Part shown: positions 41,315 to 50,147 of the stretch, piece by piece
Numbering within the stretch: position 1 is the first letter of the stretch
Layout of the letters: the number at the start of each line of letters is the position of its first letter
Source: Chimaeribacter californicus
GTDB lineage: Bacteria; Pseudomonadota; Gammaproteobacteria; Enterobacterales; Enterobacteriaceae
Length of the DNA: 64,000 nucleotides
Direction: 5' to 3'
Assembly (NCBI RefSeq): GCF_002858675.1
Contig: NZ_PJZF01000014.1
Location: 1 to 64,000 of the forward strand
The notes under the pieces: generated by a model
The model's input: only the letters and a program-made list of their open reading frames with translations
Databases searched by the model: none
What the model was told of the DNA's origin: nothing
Made by a program: the position numbers and the translations under genes

Positions 41315-41749
41315 TTACCTAATCTGATAATTAATATGCGCAGTCATGGTCTGATCGGCGTCCTGGTAATATACCTTGCGGCTTAACGAGAAAACCTCGC
41401 CACTGTAGGTGACCTCAACCCGATTTTCATTATCAGCATGGATAGCAGAAATAGTGCCGGTTCCCGCCAGAAAAAGCATATCTGCATTGAGATGTTTCAC
41501 TATTTCGCGCTCGCTGCCCTTAATCTCTTGTCCCAAATAATAACGGTAAATAATGGGAACCGTTGCGTCGCCACGACGATTCTCAGTCATATAAAGCCAC
41601 AACTGATTGTTCAACTGGTAAGTATGCTGTAATTCATCTTCCGCGTCAGAAGCGACGCCAGGATGCATAAACCAGCACCCCGCAACCAGAACCAGCAGCA
41701 CCAGGGTGACAAAACCATGTACCCATCTAATAGCCGTTTTGAATGGCAT
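41315..41749 (-). CDS. putative lipoprotein, likely immunity partner of the adjacent toxin domain
   Basis: 144 aa. The N-terminus MPFKTAIRWVHGFVTLVLLV is a positively charged then hydrophobic signal, followed by the lipobox LVAGC, so processing at Cys24 to a periplasmic lipoprotein is predicted; with Trp at +2, outer membrane sorting is expected. The remaining 120 residues are hydrophilic, with no family I recognise. It starts inside the last codons of the toxin-like gene (23-base overlap), so the two are translationally coupled. Function as immunity is inferred only from this coupling and the signal peptide. Lower GC than the flanking heme genes. Confidence 0.7.
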   Translation of the reverse strand: MPFKTAIRWVHGFVTLVLLVLVAGCWFMHPGVASDAEDELQHTYQLNNQLWLYMTENRRGDATVPIIYRYYLGQEIKGSEREIVKHLNADMLFLAGTGTISAIHADNENRVEVTYSGEVFSLSRKVYYQDADQTMTAHINYQIR

Positions 41750-42122
41750 AGGCTATTCCTTCCCGGATATTTCGCTGGTCGGTGGGATCATCACCGTACG
41801 GGGGCTTCTGATGCCATTTCCCCCATTCTGGTTTTGATGTTCCAGCGCGTATTTGCGCATAACCTGCTCCCATAAGTAATGTCTCTGCAGGTATGCCTGC
41901 TGCCGTCCCTGCGGCACCAAAATTGAAATTCCCAAAGGCTGCCCAGTAAAGGTCGAATTGCTTATAGTCCCAAGGCCCTTTGTTTCTGACTTTTTGATAA
42001 AACCAGTAATAGGTGCCCGCTGTAGCCATGTTCCGGGACATTCCATGTTGACGGGCCTCCCTCATATTATTATGGATAATTTTTACGCCCGAAGCCGGGC
42101 CTGACAAGGGTATTGATGCCAT
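41727..42122 (-). CDS. polymorphic toxin type-44-like domain protein, stand-alone
   Basis: 131 aa. The segment from about residue 17 resembles the bacterial toxin 44 (Ntox44) domain, seen at the C-termini of large polymorphic toxins: NNMREARQHG, YWFYQKVRNKGPWDYKQ, FGNFNFGAAGTAAGIP, GYAQIRAGTSKPEWGKW and PYGDDPTDQRNIREGI. Here it stands alone with only about 16 residues before it, and an in-frame stop lies just upstream of the ATG, so no delivery domain is fused. A weak AAAAGG precedes the start. No secretion genes (T6SS, Rhs, CdiA) are in the window. Domain call from recalled family motifs; activity and target unknown. Confidence 0.72.
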   Translation of the reverse strand: MASIPLSGPASGVKIIHNNMREARQHGMSRNMATAGTYYWFYQKVRNKGPWDYKQFDLYWAAFGNFNFGAAGTAAGIPAETLLMGAGYAQIRAGTSKPEWGKWHQKPPYGDDPTDQRNIREGIAYAIQNGY

Positions 42123-42319
42123 AGGCGATAACCTTTTATTTAGTGTGTATTAAAGGCTTACGGTATCAATAATCAACTTGCCAAAATTATTAAATATTTA
42201 AGACTAATTTGTTTAAAATCAATGTAATAACAATATCGTCAGATGGCCAGGCTAAGCAGGACTGCGTTTTTATTCTTCATTTTTTCTGTGTCGTTTTTAG
42301 CAAGTGAGAAGAGAAGCTC

Positions 42320-42337
42320 TGTCGTTAATAAGTGACA
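42320..42337. promoter_or_regulatory. GlrR-type activator site (distal)
   Basis: Perfect TGTC-N10-GACA, the published GlrR recognition form, centred about 218 bases before the GlmZ start. Confidence 0.75.
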
Positions 42338-42382
42338 TATATCCTTTTGAATTAAAATAGAAAACAGAGAATGCTTAATGGG

Positions 42383-42400
42383 TGTCGTTCTCGGGCGACA
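42383..42400. promoter_or_regulatory. GlrR-type activator site (proximal)
   Basis: Second perfect TGTC-N10-GACA, centred about 155 bases before the GlmZ start and 63 bases (six helical turns) from the first site, so both lie on the same DNA face. Confidence 0.78.
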
Positions 42401-42517
42401 AAACTCGGTTAAAAGCAAAAGCGGTATTACCGAGGCTGACAATTCCTTCTTTATTTTTTATAAATAATTTATAATATTTTCAATAAGTTATAATTAATTA
42501 TAACATGCAAATGAAAA

Positions 42518-42534
42518 CTGGCACGTGATATGCA
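42518..42534 (+). promoter_or_regulatory. sigma54 promoter of glmZ, overlapping a possible sigma70 promoter
   Basis: cTGGCACGTGATATGCA matches the sigma54 consensus, with the -24 GG and -12 GC at the right spacing; a start 12-13 bases later falls on 42546, the first base of GlmZ by homology. ATGAAA (42511-42516), a 17-base spacer and AATACT (42534-42539, with TG upstream) could form an overlapping sigma70 promoter with the same start. Confidence 0.8.
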
Positions 42535-42545
42535 ATACTTAAGGT

Positions 42546-42753
42546 GTAGATGCTCATTCACCCTGTTATGACTGCTTCGGCTTCATAAAACCTGGAATGA
42601 TGCAGAGCCAATTTCGGTACCTAGTGTCCACCTTATCGATAACACCTGTTATCACCAAGCGGACATAACGTTGAGTGAGGTACCACCCCCGGTTGTCCTA
42701 GACCTGAATTTGCTTGTTTCAACACTTGTCCCGGCGGGCAAGTGTTTTTTTTT
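42546..42753 (+). ncRNA. glmZ: small RNA GlmZ
   Basis: About 208 nt. Begins GTAGATGCTCATTC as E. coli GlmZ, keeps GGAATGATGCAGAGCC and the glmS-pairing/processing region GGACATAACGTTGAGTGAGG, and ends in the terminator aacacttg...caagtgtt with nine T (42721-42753). GlmZ base pairs with glmS mRNA (with Hfq) to raise glucosamine-6-phosphate synthase and is processed with RapZ and RNase E. Same position as in E. coli, downstream of hemY and convergent with it. The middle part is diverged. Confidence 0.93.
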
Positions 42754-42776
42754 GCCTGTATGTCAGGCGCAGACGT

Positions 42777-42802
42777 AAAAAAGGCTCCCATCGGGAGCCT
42801 TT
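42777..42802 (-). terminator. hemCDXY operon terminator
   Basis: On the minus strand aggctccc/gggagcct with a short loop, followed by six T. It lies 20 bases after the hemY stop and is separate from the GlmZ terminator on the plus strand. Confidence 0.9.
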
Positions 42803-42821
42803 CGGTTAACGGCTGGGGCAA

Positions 42822-44015
42822 TTACTCCTCCGGGCGTTGCAGCGTGAGGTGCAGGCCTTCGCGGCGCAGTTGGGCGGCTTCTTCAGGCTTATGCAGCTTG
42901 TCCAGCGTGTCGGCCAGCCAGGCGTAATCATAGCCGTCCGGGCGCTCTGCCAGCGCGGCACGGAAACACTCACTCGCCGCCTGCCATTCGCCATGTTTCA
43001 TCAGCATCTGGCCCAGCGTGCTGTTCAGCAACGGGGTCGCACCATGCTGTTTGATCTGCTGGCGCAAGACTTTTTCCAGCTGTTCAGGGTTGCCGGATTT
43101 CAGGCGCGGCATCAGCAGCACCAGGCGTTCATCGTAGTGACGCTTCAGCCCATCCAGCAGCACTTCCTGCGCCATATCATGATCGTTACAGGCGATCAGG
43201 TTTTCCGTCATCGCAACTTGCAAGGCGGTATCGTGGCGGGTTTTGCGGTTCTGCGCTTTCCACCAGCGTTTCAGGCCGTCGCTGCCCTCTTTCGCCATCG
43301 CTTCGTTCATCAGGCCGATATAGGCCTTCTCGCGCAAGGCCTGGAGATGGGCATCGTCATACAGGTGGATTTTCGCCATCGACGGGATAATCTCCAGCAA
43401 GGCATCGTAGGCTCCGCTGCGCAGGTAAGCCTGCTCGGCCAGCCGCAACACTTCCGGATGACGCGGCGCCTGGCCCACCAGATTATCCACCCCGTGGCGG
43501 GCAGCATGGATTTCACCCTGCGCCAGCTGGATGCGCACGCGGGTGATGTCCACCGGCAGTTGATCGTTATCGGCAATCTCCGCTGCACGCTCCAGATACT
43601 GGTTGGTGCGGAAATCATCCCCGCGCTGTTGTGCGGCTTCCGCCGCCAGCAGGTAGTTCACCACCGGTTGCTCGGCATGGTCGGCATGGCGGGTCAGCAG
43701 TTTTTCTGCCTGACGGTGATCGCCCTCTGCCAGTTTCACCAGCGCGGCCTGCGTCTGTTTGTGGGCTTTAGAGCGTTTGCGGCCGCGGAACCAGCGACGG
43801 GTACGCACGCCGGTGCGGAAAATGCGGCGCAGAATCCATTCGATGATGAACAGCGCCACAAACAGCAGCACGGCCATGATCACCAGGCCGGTCACGCTGG
43901 TTTCAACGTTGTAGTTATCGGTCTGGATCAGGACGTAGCCCTGATGCCCGGCCAGCAGCGGCCCGACGATCACGCCGGCAATCAGGATGAGGAACAGCAC
44001 TAAAACACGAATCAT
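42822..44015 (-). CDS. hemY: inner-membrane TPR protein HemY
   Basis: 397 aa. Two N-terminal membrane segments (MIRVLVLFLILIAGVIVGPL and VTGLVIMAVLLFVALFIIEW) then a cytoplasmic-basic linker and a TPR-rich domain (AALVKLAEGDHRQAEKLLTR; ALAERPDGYDYAWLADTLDK). HemY_N family; linked to heme synthesis in enterobacteria by operon, exact function unclear. Distinct from the Gram-positive coproporphyrinogen oxidase also named HemY. Starts three bases after hemX. Confidence 0.94.
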   Translation of the reverse strand: MIRVLVLFLILIAGVIVGPLLAGHQGYVLIQTDNYNVETSVTGLVIMAVLLFVALFIIEWILRRIFRTGVRTRRWFRGRKRSKAHKQTQAALVKLAEGDHRQAEKLLTRHADHAEQPVVNYLLAAEAAQQRGDDFRTNQYLERAAEIADNDQLPVDITRVRIQLAQGEIHAARHGVDNLVGQAPRHPEVLRLAEQAYLRSGAYDALLEIIPSMAKIHLYDDAHLQALREKAYIGLMNEAMAKEGSDGLKRWWKAQNRKTRHDTALQVAMTENLIACNDHDMAQEVLLDGLKRHYDERLVLLMPRLKSGNPEQLEKVLRQQIKQHGATPLLNSTLGQMLMKHGEWQAASECFRAALAERPDGYDYAWLADTLDKLHKPEEAAQLRREGLHLTLQRPEE

Positions 44016-44018
44016 GTT

Positions 44019-45146
44019 TTAGCCCTCCTGGCTGGCAGCGGCCGGCGCTTGCGCCAGCAGGTTACGGACGCGGGTCTGCATCAGTTTTTCCAGCATCGGC
44101 TGGCTTTTCAGTTCCGCAGGCACATCCATCGAAATAGATTGCTGGCTCAGGTTATCCAGATCGTCCAGGAAGGCTTTGGTGGCTGGGTCATTGGCATCAA
44201 AGTAAGAGCGCACCCAGCCGGAAACCGTCTCCAGCGACTGTTTGTACACTTCATTCTGGTGGCGCGGCACCGCCTGGGCGGCCACTAACAGACGCGAGCG
44301 GATGTTCTCACGCAGGTAAACATCCTGGTTCGGGGCCAGCAGCGGCTCGGCGCTGGTATCACGGCGACGGATGGTGATGAAGTCATCCATAAAGTTGTGC
44401 CAGCTTTTGGTCAGGTTCTGGCGCCACTCTGACAGCGAGGCTGACAGCGTACTGCTGTCTTCATCCATTGGCGAATCATCGGTGTTGTCATCCGCCAGGC
44501 GCAGGTTATCCACCTGATTGGAGAGCTGGTTTACTTTCAGAATAATGCCGTCGAAATCCACCTGCGATACCACTGACAGGGTGCTGACATCCTCGGTGAT
44601 GGCGCGGCGCACCTCCAGCAGGCTGGGGTCGTTCATGTCTGCCAGGCTGGCGTCAGCGCTTTTCAGCAGCGCCGCAGCAGTGGTGACGTCCTGATCGCTC
44701 CAGAGCTTGCGGCCGGCCAGTTTGACCAGAAAATCAGCCTGCGCCAGCAGCCAGGTTTTGGCATCACTGCCGGAGATGGTGGCAACTTTCTCCTGCAACT
44801 CATTCAGCTGACGGCCCAACGCCGCCTGTTGCTGATCGGCGTTTTGCAGCGCGCTGGCCTGCTGCTGCAACAGTGTCCCTTGTTGCTGCTTATCCTGCTG
44901 CTGGCTCTGTTGCAACGCGGCTAACTGTGTACGCAGGGCCTCATTCTCTGCCCGTTGCGCGCTGGCCTGCTGTTGCCCGTGGTAGTAAAGGCCCGCACCC
45001 AGGGCGAGTGCCAGCGCAATGGCTACGGCACCCAACACCACGCCGGTACGTTGCGCTTTACGGGGTTCAGCATCTGGCTGGAGGGGTGTCTCCACCGCTG
45101 GCGTGATCTCATCTTCCGGCGCGGATGGGGTTTTTTGTTCCGTCAT
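44019..45146 (-). CDS. hemX: HemX, putative membrane protein of the hem operon
   Basis: 375 aa from [20 protein letters not shown], the conserved start; an ATG five codons earlier (45161) is less likely. One membrane segment (about residues 36-55), a Gln-rich coiled coil ([20 protein letters not shown]), then the conserved HemX domain with [20 protein letters not shown]. Often annotated as uroporphyrinogen methyltransferase, but the methylase fold is absent here; role unknown. Confidence 0.93.
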   Translation of the reverse strand: MTEQKTPSAPEDEITPAVETPLQPDAEPRKAQRTGVVLGAVAIALALALGAGLYYHGQQQASAQRAENEALRTQLAALQQSQQQDKQQQGTLLQQQASALQNADQQQAALGRQLNELQEKVATISGSDAKTWLLAQADFLVKLAGRKLWSDQDVTTAAALLKSADASLADMNDPSLLEVRRAITEDVSTLSVVSQVDFDGIILKVNQLSNQVDNLRLADDNTDDSPMDEDSSTLSASLSEWRQNLTKSWHNFMDDFITIRRRDTSAEPLLAPNQDVYLRENIRSRLLVAAQAVPRHQNEVYKQSLETVSGWVRSYFDANDPATKAFLDDLDNLSQQSISMDVPAELKSQPMLEKLMQTRVRNLLAQAPAAASQEG

Positions 45147-45168
45147 GTTGGCACATCCCATAGTCAGG

Positions 45169-45909
45169 TTATTGTAGCGCGCGGATCAGCGCGTCATTAT
45201 CGGCATTGTCAGCAACACGGACATCCTGCCAGCCAAGCCGGCGCGCCAGTGTTGCCAGGCGTTCGCTGACCACGACCAGGTTGCAGCGCAGCAACCATGA
45301 AGTCCGATAGTAATCAGGAACTAAAGTATAGAGCTGTTGTAACATTTCACCGCTGGTGACCACCAGCCTGCTGACCCCGGTGCGCTGCCAGTGGGCGCTC
45401 TGCTCACTGCCGTTATAGTGGATCGGGCTGCGCTGGTAGCATTCGCAGTAGCTGACGTCGGCCCCGCGCTCCGCCAGGGTTGCGGCCAGTAATTCCCGCC
45501 CACCGTTGCCGCGTAAAATCAGCGCCTTTTTGCCCGCCACCTGTTGCAGGTCGGGCAGGCGGAGCAGGGTTTCACTGGTTTCGCTGCCCGGCGGGTAGGT
45601 GACCGGCAGGCCGGTGAGGGTATGCAGTTTCAGGCCGGTGGTGCGGCCGATGGCATAATAATGAAGGGCCGGCGGCCAGGCCATGCCGCGAAGGGTCAGG
45701 GCATGGTGGGCGTAACCCACCACATGTTGCGACAGGATAAACACCAGATCGCCCGGCGCGCACGCCGCCAGCCGATCCGGCAGGGTGGCCACGTCCCGCC
45801 CCGGGGTAAACTCAATCAGCGGCGCGTGATACGCGGCCAGGCCAAGCTGGCGTAACCGGCTGACCAACTGTTCGCCTGACGGGGAAGGGCGGGTCACCAG
45901 AATGGTCAT
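45169..45909 (-). CDS. hemD: uroporphyrinogen-III synthase
   Basis: 246 aa, normal size. HEM4 domain, starting [20 protein letters not shown], with weakly conserved core [17 protein letters not shown] and [15 protein letters not shown]. Cyclises hydroxymethylbilane to uroporphyrinogen III. Overlaps hemC by four bases (ATGA). As usual for this enzyme, sequence conservation is low. Confidence 0.95.
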   Translation of the reverse strand: MTILVTRPSPSGEQLVSRLRQLGLAAYHAPLIEFTPGRDVATLPDRLAACAPGDLVFILSQHVVGYAHHALTLRGMAWPPALHYYAIGRTTGLKLHTLTGLPVTYPPGSETSETLLRLPDLQQVAGKKALILRGNGGRELLAATLAERGADVSYCECYQRSPIHYNGSEQSAHWQRTGVSRLVVTSGEMLQQLYTLVPDYYRTSWLLRCNLVVVSERLATLARRLGWQDVRVADNADNDALIRALQ

Positions 45910-46847
45910 GCAGGCGGGTTCCCCTGATAGACCTCGGCGAGGATCTCACGCGCGCCGCGCGAAAGCAGCTCTTCGGCCAGGTCGATGCCCATCTGCTCGG
46001 CGTCTGCGGCGCTGCCGTGGCGCTCACCGCGCACGATCTCGCTGCCGTCCGGCGCGCCGACCAGCGCACGCAGCCAGAGGCGATCGCCTTCCAGCACCGC
46101 GTAGCTGCCGATCGGCACCTGGCAACCACCTTCCAGGCGGGTGTTCATCGCCCGTTCGGCACGGACGCGGATGTCCGTTTCCGTGTGGTTCAGCGGCGCC
46201 AGCAGGGCGCGGGTGACGCTGTCGTCCAGCCGGCACTCGATACCCACCGCGCCCTGGCCCACTGCCGGCAAACACTCTTCCGGCGAGATGGCATTACGGA
46301 TGCGTGATTCCAGCCCCAGGCGTTTCAGCCCGGCCACCGCGAGGATGATGGCGTCATACTGGCCGCTGTCGAGTTTCGCAAGCCGGGTGCCGACGTTGCC
46401 GCGCAAGTCGCGGATCACCAGGTCCGGGCGCATTTCACGCAACTGGCACTGGCGGCGCAGGCTGGAGGTGCCGACCACGCTGCCCGGCGGCAGGTGCGCC
46501 AGGCTTTCAAAATTCGGGGAGACGAAGGCGTCACGCGGGTCGTCGCGCTCGCAGATGGTCACCAGCCCCAGGCCTTCCGGGAAGGCAACCGGCACATCTT
46601 TCATGGAATGCACGGCGATGTCTGCGCGGTTTTCCAGCAGGGCCAGCTCCAGCTCTTTAACGAACAGCCCTTTGCCGCCCACTTTCGCCAGCGGTGTATC
46701 AAGAATAATGTCGCCGCGTGTCACCATCGGCACCAGCTCGACGCGCAGGCCGGGGTGGGCTGCCTCCAGGCAGTGTTGAACGTAGTGAGCCTGCCACAGG
46801 GCCAGCGGACTTTGACGGGTGGCAATCCGGATAATTTTGTCTAACAT
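45906..46847 (-). CDS. hemC: porphobilinogen deaminase (hydroxymethylbilane synthase)
   Basis: 313 aa from [20 protein letters not shown], as in E. coli; codons up to 46886 are not conserved. Dipyrromethane cofactor Cys in [14 protein letters not shown]; substrate-binding [12 protein letters not shown] and catalytic Asp region HSMKDVP. First gene of hemCDXY, divergent from cyaA, as in E. coli. Confidence 0.97.
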   Translation of the reverse strand: MLDKIIRIATRQSPLALWQAHYVQHCLEAAHPGLRVELVPMVTRGDIILDTPLAKVGGKGLFVKELELALLENRADIAVHSMKDVPVAFPEGLGLVTICERDDPRDAFVSPNFESLAHLPPGSVVGTSSLRRQCQLREMRPDLVIRDLRGNVGTRLAKLDSGQYDAIILAVAGLKRLGLESRIRNAISPEECLPAVGQGAVGIECRLDDSVTRALLAPLNHTETDIRVRAERAMNTRLEGGCQVPIGSYAVLEGDRLWLRALVGAPDGSEIVRGERHGSAADAEQMGIDLAEELLSRGAREILAEVYQGNPPA

Positions 46848-47161
46848 GCTTGTTACCGTTTTACGATTTCGCCCACATCCTACCATCTACCGGGGAAAGC
46901 TGTCAGCGGAAGAAGCCCCGGTATGCCGGGAAGAGATTGGTCAGAACGGCACGCCCAACAGGTTTTACATGACATGGCGGGTGGAGAAGAGTATACAAAG
47001 GGACCAGAATAAGTCTGGTGCTATACTTTCTTTACGGTCAATCAGCAAGGTGTTAAATTGATCACGTTTCCAGCAATTACCTGTCAATTATTCGTCTAAA
47101 ACAGAGACAGGGTGGAAAACGGGGATTTTAAAAGACACTGGGATAAATCAGGCGAAACGTC
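46848..47161. promoter_or_regulatory. hemC-cyaA divergent regulatory region
   Basis: 314 bases with no gene. On the plus strand an extended -10 TGcTATACT (47019-47027) can drive cyaA. The segment ggtgttaaattgatcacgttt around 47050-47069 is the same as at the E. coli cyaA promoter, where CRP binds and represses; see the separate CRP entry. Confidence 0.75.
47051..47066. promoter_or_regulatory. CRP site for cyaA autoregulation
   Basis: TGTTA-N6-TCACG, with flanks conserved with the known E. coli cyaA CRP site. CRP-cAMP bound here should reduce cyaA transcription and so limit cAMP. Confidence 0.75.
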
Positions 47162-49717
47162 TTGTACCTCTACATTGAGACACTCAAGCAGAGACTGGAT
47201 GCGATCAACCAATTGCGTGTCGATCGCGCCCTGGCGGCCACCGGGCCGGTTTTCCAACAGGTCTACAGTCTGCTGCCGATCTTATTGCATTACCACCACC
47301 CTCTGATGCCCGGCTACCTTGAAGGCAGCGTTCCATGCGGCATTTGCCTGTTCACGCCTGATGAAAAGCAATCGCGTTATCTTGCTGATTTAGAAGAAAA
47401 AATCGGCAAACCTCTGGATAAGACCCCCCATGGCGAATTGCCGGTAACGGCCCTTTACACCATGGGCAGCACCTCCTCAATCGGCCAGAGCGACAGCTCA
47501 GACCTCGACATCTGGGTCTGCCACCAATCCTGGCTCGACCCGGAAGAGCGCCAGCGCCTGCAACAGAAATGCAGCCTGCTGGAGGCCTGGGCCGCCGATC
47601 TGGGCATTGAAGTCAGCTTCTTCCTGATTGATGAGAACCGCTTCCGCCACAATGAGAGCGGCAGCCTGGGCGGTGAGGATTGCGGTTCCACCCAACATAT
47701 TCTGTTGCTGGATGAGTTCTACCGCAGCGCGGTACGGCTGGCCGGCAAGCGCATTTTGTGGAACATGGTGCCGTGCGAGGAAGAGAGCAATTATGACGAC
47801 TACGTCATGTCGCTTTACGCGCAGGGCGCGCTGACGCCGAATGAGTGGCTGGATCTCGGCGGCCTGAGCACGCTGTCAGCGGAAGAGTATTTCGGTGCCA
47901 GCCTGTGGCAGCTCTATAAAAGCATCGACTCGCCCTACAAGGCGGTGCTGAAAACCCTGCTGCTGGAAGCCTATTCCTGGGAGTACCCACAGACCCAACT
48001 GCTGGCGATGGACATCAAACGCCGCCTGCACGATGGGGAGATCGTCTCTTTCGGGCTGGACGCCTACTGCATGATGCTGGATCGCGTGACCCGTTACCTG
48101 ACGGCGATTGAGGATGAAACCCGCCTCGATCTGGTGCGCCGCTGCTTCTACCTGAAAGTGTGCGAAAAGTTGTCACAGGGGCGCGAATGCGTGGGCTGGC
48201 GGCGTGAAATTCTGGTGCAGCTGGTGCAGGAGTGGGGCTGGAGCAGCGAGAAGCTGGCGATTCTGGACAACCGCAACAACTGGAAAATCGGCCGGGTACG
48301 CGAGGCGCATAACGAACTGCTGGATGCGATGATGCAGAGCTACCGCAACCTGATCCGTTTCGCCCGCCGCAATAATTTAAGCGTCAGCGCCAGCCCGCAG
48401 GACATCGGCGTACTGACCCGCAAACTCTACGCCGCCTTTGAGGCACTGCCGGGCAAAGTGACGCTGGTAAACCCACAGATTTCGCCGGATCTGTCAGAAA
48501 ACGATCTGACCTTTATCCATGTCCCGGTGGGCCGTGCCAACCGCACCGGCTGGTATCTCTATAACCAGGCGCCGTCGATGGATGCCATCATCAGCCACCA
48601 GCCGCTGGAATATAACCGCTACCTGAACAAGCTGGTGGCGTGGGCTTATTTCAACGGTTTGCTGACGCCGCGCACCCGCCTGCATATTAAAGGCGGCAGC
48701 CTGTGTGATATCGCCAAATTGCAGGAGCTGGTGGCGGATGTGTCGCACCACTTCCCGCTGCGCCTGCCGGCCCCGACGCCGAAAGCGCTCTACAGCCCGT
48801 GTGAGATCCGCCATCTGGCGATTATCGTCAATCTCGAGCACGACCCGACTGCGGCGTTCCGCAACCAGGTGGTGCATTTTGATTTCCGCAAACTTGACGT
48901 GTTCAGTTTCGGCCAGCAGCAGCAGTGCCTGGTGGGCAGTATTGACCTGCTCTACCGCAACTCCTGGAACGAGGTGCGGACGCTGCATTTCAGCGGCGAA
49001 CAGGCGGTGCTGGAAGCGCTGAAAACCATCCTCGGCAAAATGCACCAGGATGCCGCGCCGCCGGAGTCAGTGGAAGTCTTCTGTTACAGCCAGCACCTGC
49101 GCGGGCTTATCCGCACGCGCCTGCAACAGCTGGTGTCCGAATGCATTGAGCTGCGTCTTTCCAGCACCCGGCACGAGCCGGGGCGCTTCAAGGCGGTGCG
49201 GGTGTCCGGCCAGACCTGGGGGCTGTTCTTTGAGCGCTTAAGCGTTTCCGTCCAGAAGCTGGAAAACGCGGTGGAATTTTACGGGGCCATCTCCAACAAC
49301 AAGCTGCATGGCCTGTCCGTGAAGATGGAGTCCGATCAGGTGCACCTGCCGGCGGTGGTGGACGGCTACGCCAGCGAAGGCATTATCCAGTTCTTCTTTG
49401 AAGACTCGCCGGATGACCGCGGCTTCAACATCTATATTCTTGATGAGTCGAACAGGATTGAGGTGTTCCATCACTGTGAAGGCAGCAAAGAGGAGCTGGT
49501 AAAGGATGTCAGCCGTTTTTACTCCTCCTCCCATGACCGCTTCACGTACGGCTCCAGCTTTATTAACTTCAACCTGCCGCAGTTCTACCAGATCGTGGTA
49601 CTTGAGGGGCGCAAGCAGGTGATCCCGTTCCGCAGCAAGGCGCTCACCGCGCTGAACCTGGCCGTAAACAACGATGCATTGCCGCAGTCGCTGAAGCAGT
49701 TTTACCAGCTGCATTAA
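47162..49717 (+). CDS. cyaA: adenylate cyclase, class I
   Basis: 851 aa, TTG start like E. coli cya[22 protein letters not shown]-terminal catalytic half with nucleotidyltransferase motif [20 protein letters not shown] (Asp pair) and [21 protein letters not shown]-terminal regulatory half for PTS EIIA-Glc control. Makes cAMP for CRP. The rare TTG start, kept across enterobacteria, limits translation. The last 15 residues diverge from E. coli. Followed by a terminator and, unlike E. coli, not by cyaY. Confidence 0.97.
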   Translation: MYLYIETLKQRLDAINQLRVDRALAATGPVFQQVYSLLPILLHYHHPLMPGYLEGSVPCGICLFTPDEKQSRYLADLEEKIGKPLDKTPHGELPVTALYTMGSTSSIGQSDSSDLDIWVCHQSWLDPEERQRLQQKCSLLEAWAADLGIEVSFFLIDENRFRHNESGSLGGEDCGSTQHILLLDEFYRSAVRLAGKRILWNMVPCEEESNYDDYVMSLYAQGALTPNEWLDLGGLSTLSAEEYFGASLWQLYKSIDSPYKAVLKTLLLEAYSWEYPQTQLLAMDIKRRLHDGEIVSFGLDAYCMMLDRVTRYLTAIEDETRLDLVRRCFYLKVCEKLSQGRECVGWRREILVQLVQEWGWSSEKLAILDNRNNWKIGRVREAHNELLDAMMQSYRNLIRFARRNNLSVSASPQDIGVLTRKLYAAFEALPGKVTLVNPQISPDLSENDLTFIHVPVGRANRTGWYLYNQAPSMDAIISHQPLEYNRYLNKLVAWAYFNGLLTPRTRLHIKGGSLCDIAKLQELVADVSHHFPLRLPAPTPKALYSPCEIRHLAIIVNLEHDPTAAFRNQVVHFDFRKLDVFSFGQQQQCLVGSIDLLYRNSWNEVRTLHFSGEQAVLEALKTILGKMHQDAAPPESVEVFCYSQHLRGLIRTRLQQLVSECIELRLSSTRHEPGRFKAVRVSGQTWGLFFERLSVSVQKLENAVEFYGAISNNKLHGLSVKMESDQVHLPAVVDGYASEGIIQFFFEDSPDDRGFNIYILDESNRIEVFHHCEGSKEELVKDVSRFYSSSHDRFTYGSSFINFNLPQFYQIVVLEGRKQVIPFRSKALTALNLAVNNDALPQSLKQFYQLH

Positions 49718-49737
49718 TGCCTGCCACCGCTCTGGAA

Positions 49738-49766
49738 AAGGGTCCGGCTTGCCGGGCCCTTTTTTA
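49738..49766 (+). terminator. cyaA terminator
   Basis: aagggtccggc/gccgggccctt stem (one mismatch/G-T) with loop tt, then six T, 20 bases after the cyaA stop. Confidence 0.85.
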
Positions 49767-49876
49767 TGGCGCACCCGCGAAAGCAATGCCGCCGCTCAGA
49801 TGCAATTCCTATTGCTTTTCATGATCCACCTGCGATTATAGAGAGCTTGGACGCACGAAACACAGGCATCAATAGA

Positions 49877-50071
49877 ATGAAAAAACAATTACGCTGGGCG
49901 CTGGCTGCGGTCACGTTGCTGGGGCTTTCCGGCTGTGGCCTGAAAGGCCCGCTCTATTTCCCCCCGGCGGAAAAGCCAAAGGCCGCCACCTCACCCTCCA
50001 CCGGTGAAGGGCAGCGAAACCAACAATCATCGTCCGGTACGCAGAGCACCTCATCGTCTGCCGGTATGTAA
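49877..50071 (+). CDS. lptM: LptM (YifL) small lipoprotein
   Basis: 64 aa. Signal peptide MKKQLRWALAAVTLLGLSGC with lipobox LSGC, then the diagnostic GLKGPLYFPPAEKP, then a Ser/Thr/Gln-rich tail of low complexity. E. coli LptM binds the LptDE translocon and helps LptD oxidative maturation. The start at 49877 is set by family length; the frame runs further upstream without conservation. First gene of the lptM-dapF-yigA-xerC-yigB-uvrD cluster. Confidence 0.93.
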   Translation: MKKQLRWALAAVTLLGLSGCGLKGPLYFPPAEKPKAATSPSTGEGQRNQQSSSGTQSTSSSAGM

Positions 50072-50147
50072 CAGGGTGGCTCAGGCAGGCGCGGCCTGCC
50101 AGGCGCACCCGGCGTCCGGAATTCGCCGGCAGTAAGCGGAGTAAGAT

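Larger units (their letters stand above)
42123..42517 (+). other. AT-rich regulatory region upstream of glmZ
   Basis: About 395 bases, markedly AT-rich (especially 42150-42240 and 42440-42515), without a supportable gene. It holds two GlrR-like sites, listed separately. AT-rich stretches between enhancer sites and a sigma54 promoter would fit IHF bending sites, though I do not see a clear IHF consensus. Confidence 0.6.

Noticed and set aside
41035-41327. Frames starting within tRNA-Pro and reading into the repeat region
   Set aside because: Start inside a tRNA gene and the peptides have no similarity I recognise; the repeats generate the repeated Trp-Asp-Tyr pattern.
42239-42442. 67-aa frame on the minus strand upstream of glmZ
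   Set aside because: Lies across both GlrR sites in AT-rich regulatory DNA, no ribosome site or homologue.
41096-42753. Genomic island bounded by a duplicated tRNA-Pro 3' end
   Set aside because: I looked for a second copy of the tRNA 3' sequence up to glmZ and found none, and there is no integrase; glmZ and its AT-rich promoter region are native.
46861-47061. 80-aa frame between hemC and cyaA
   Set aside because: Covers the cyaA promoter and CRP site conserved with E. coli; no coding evidence.
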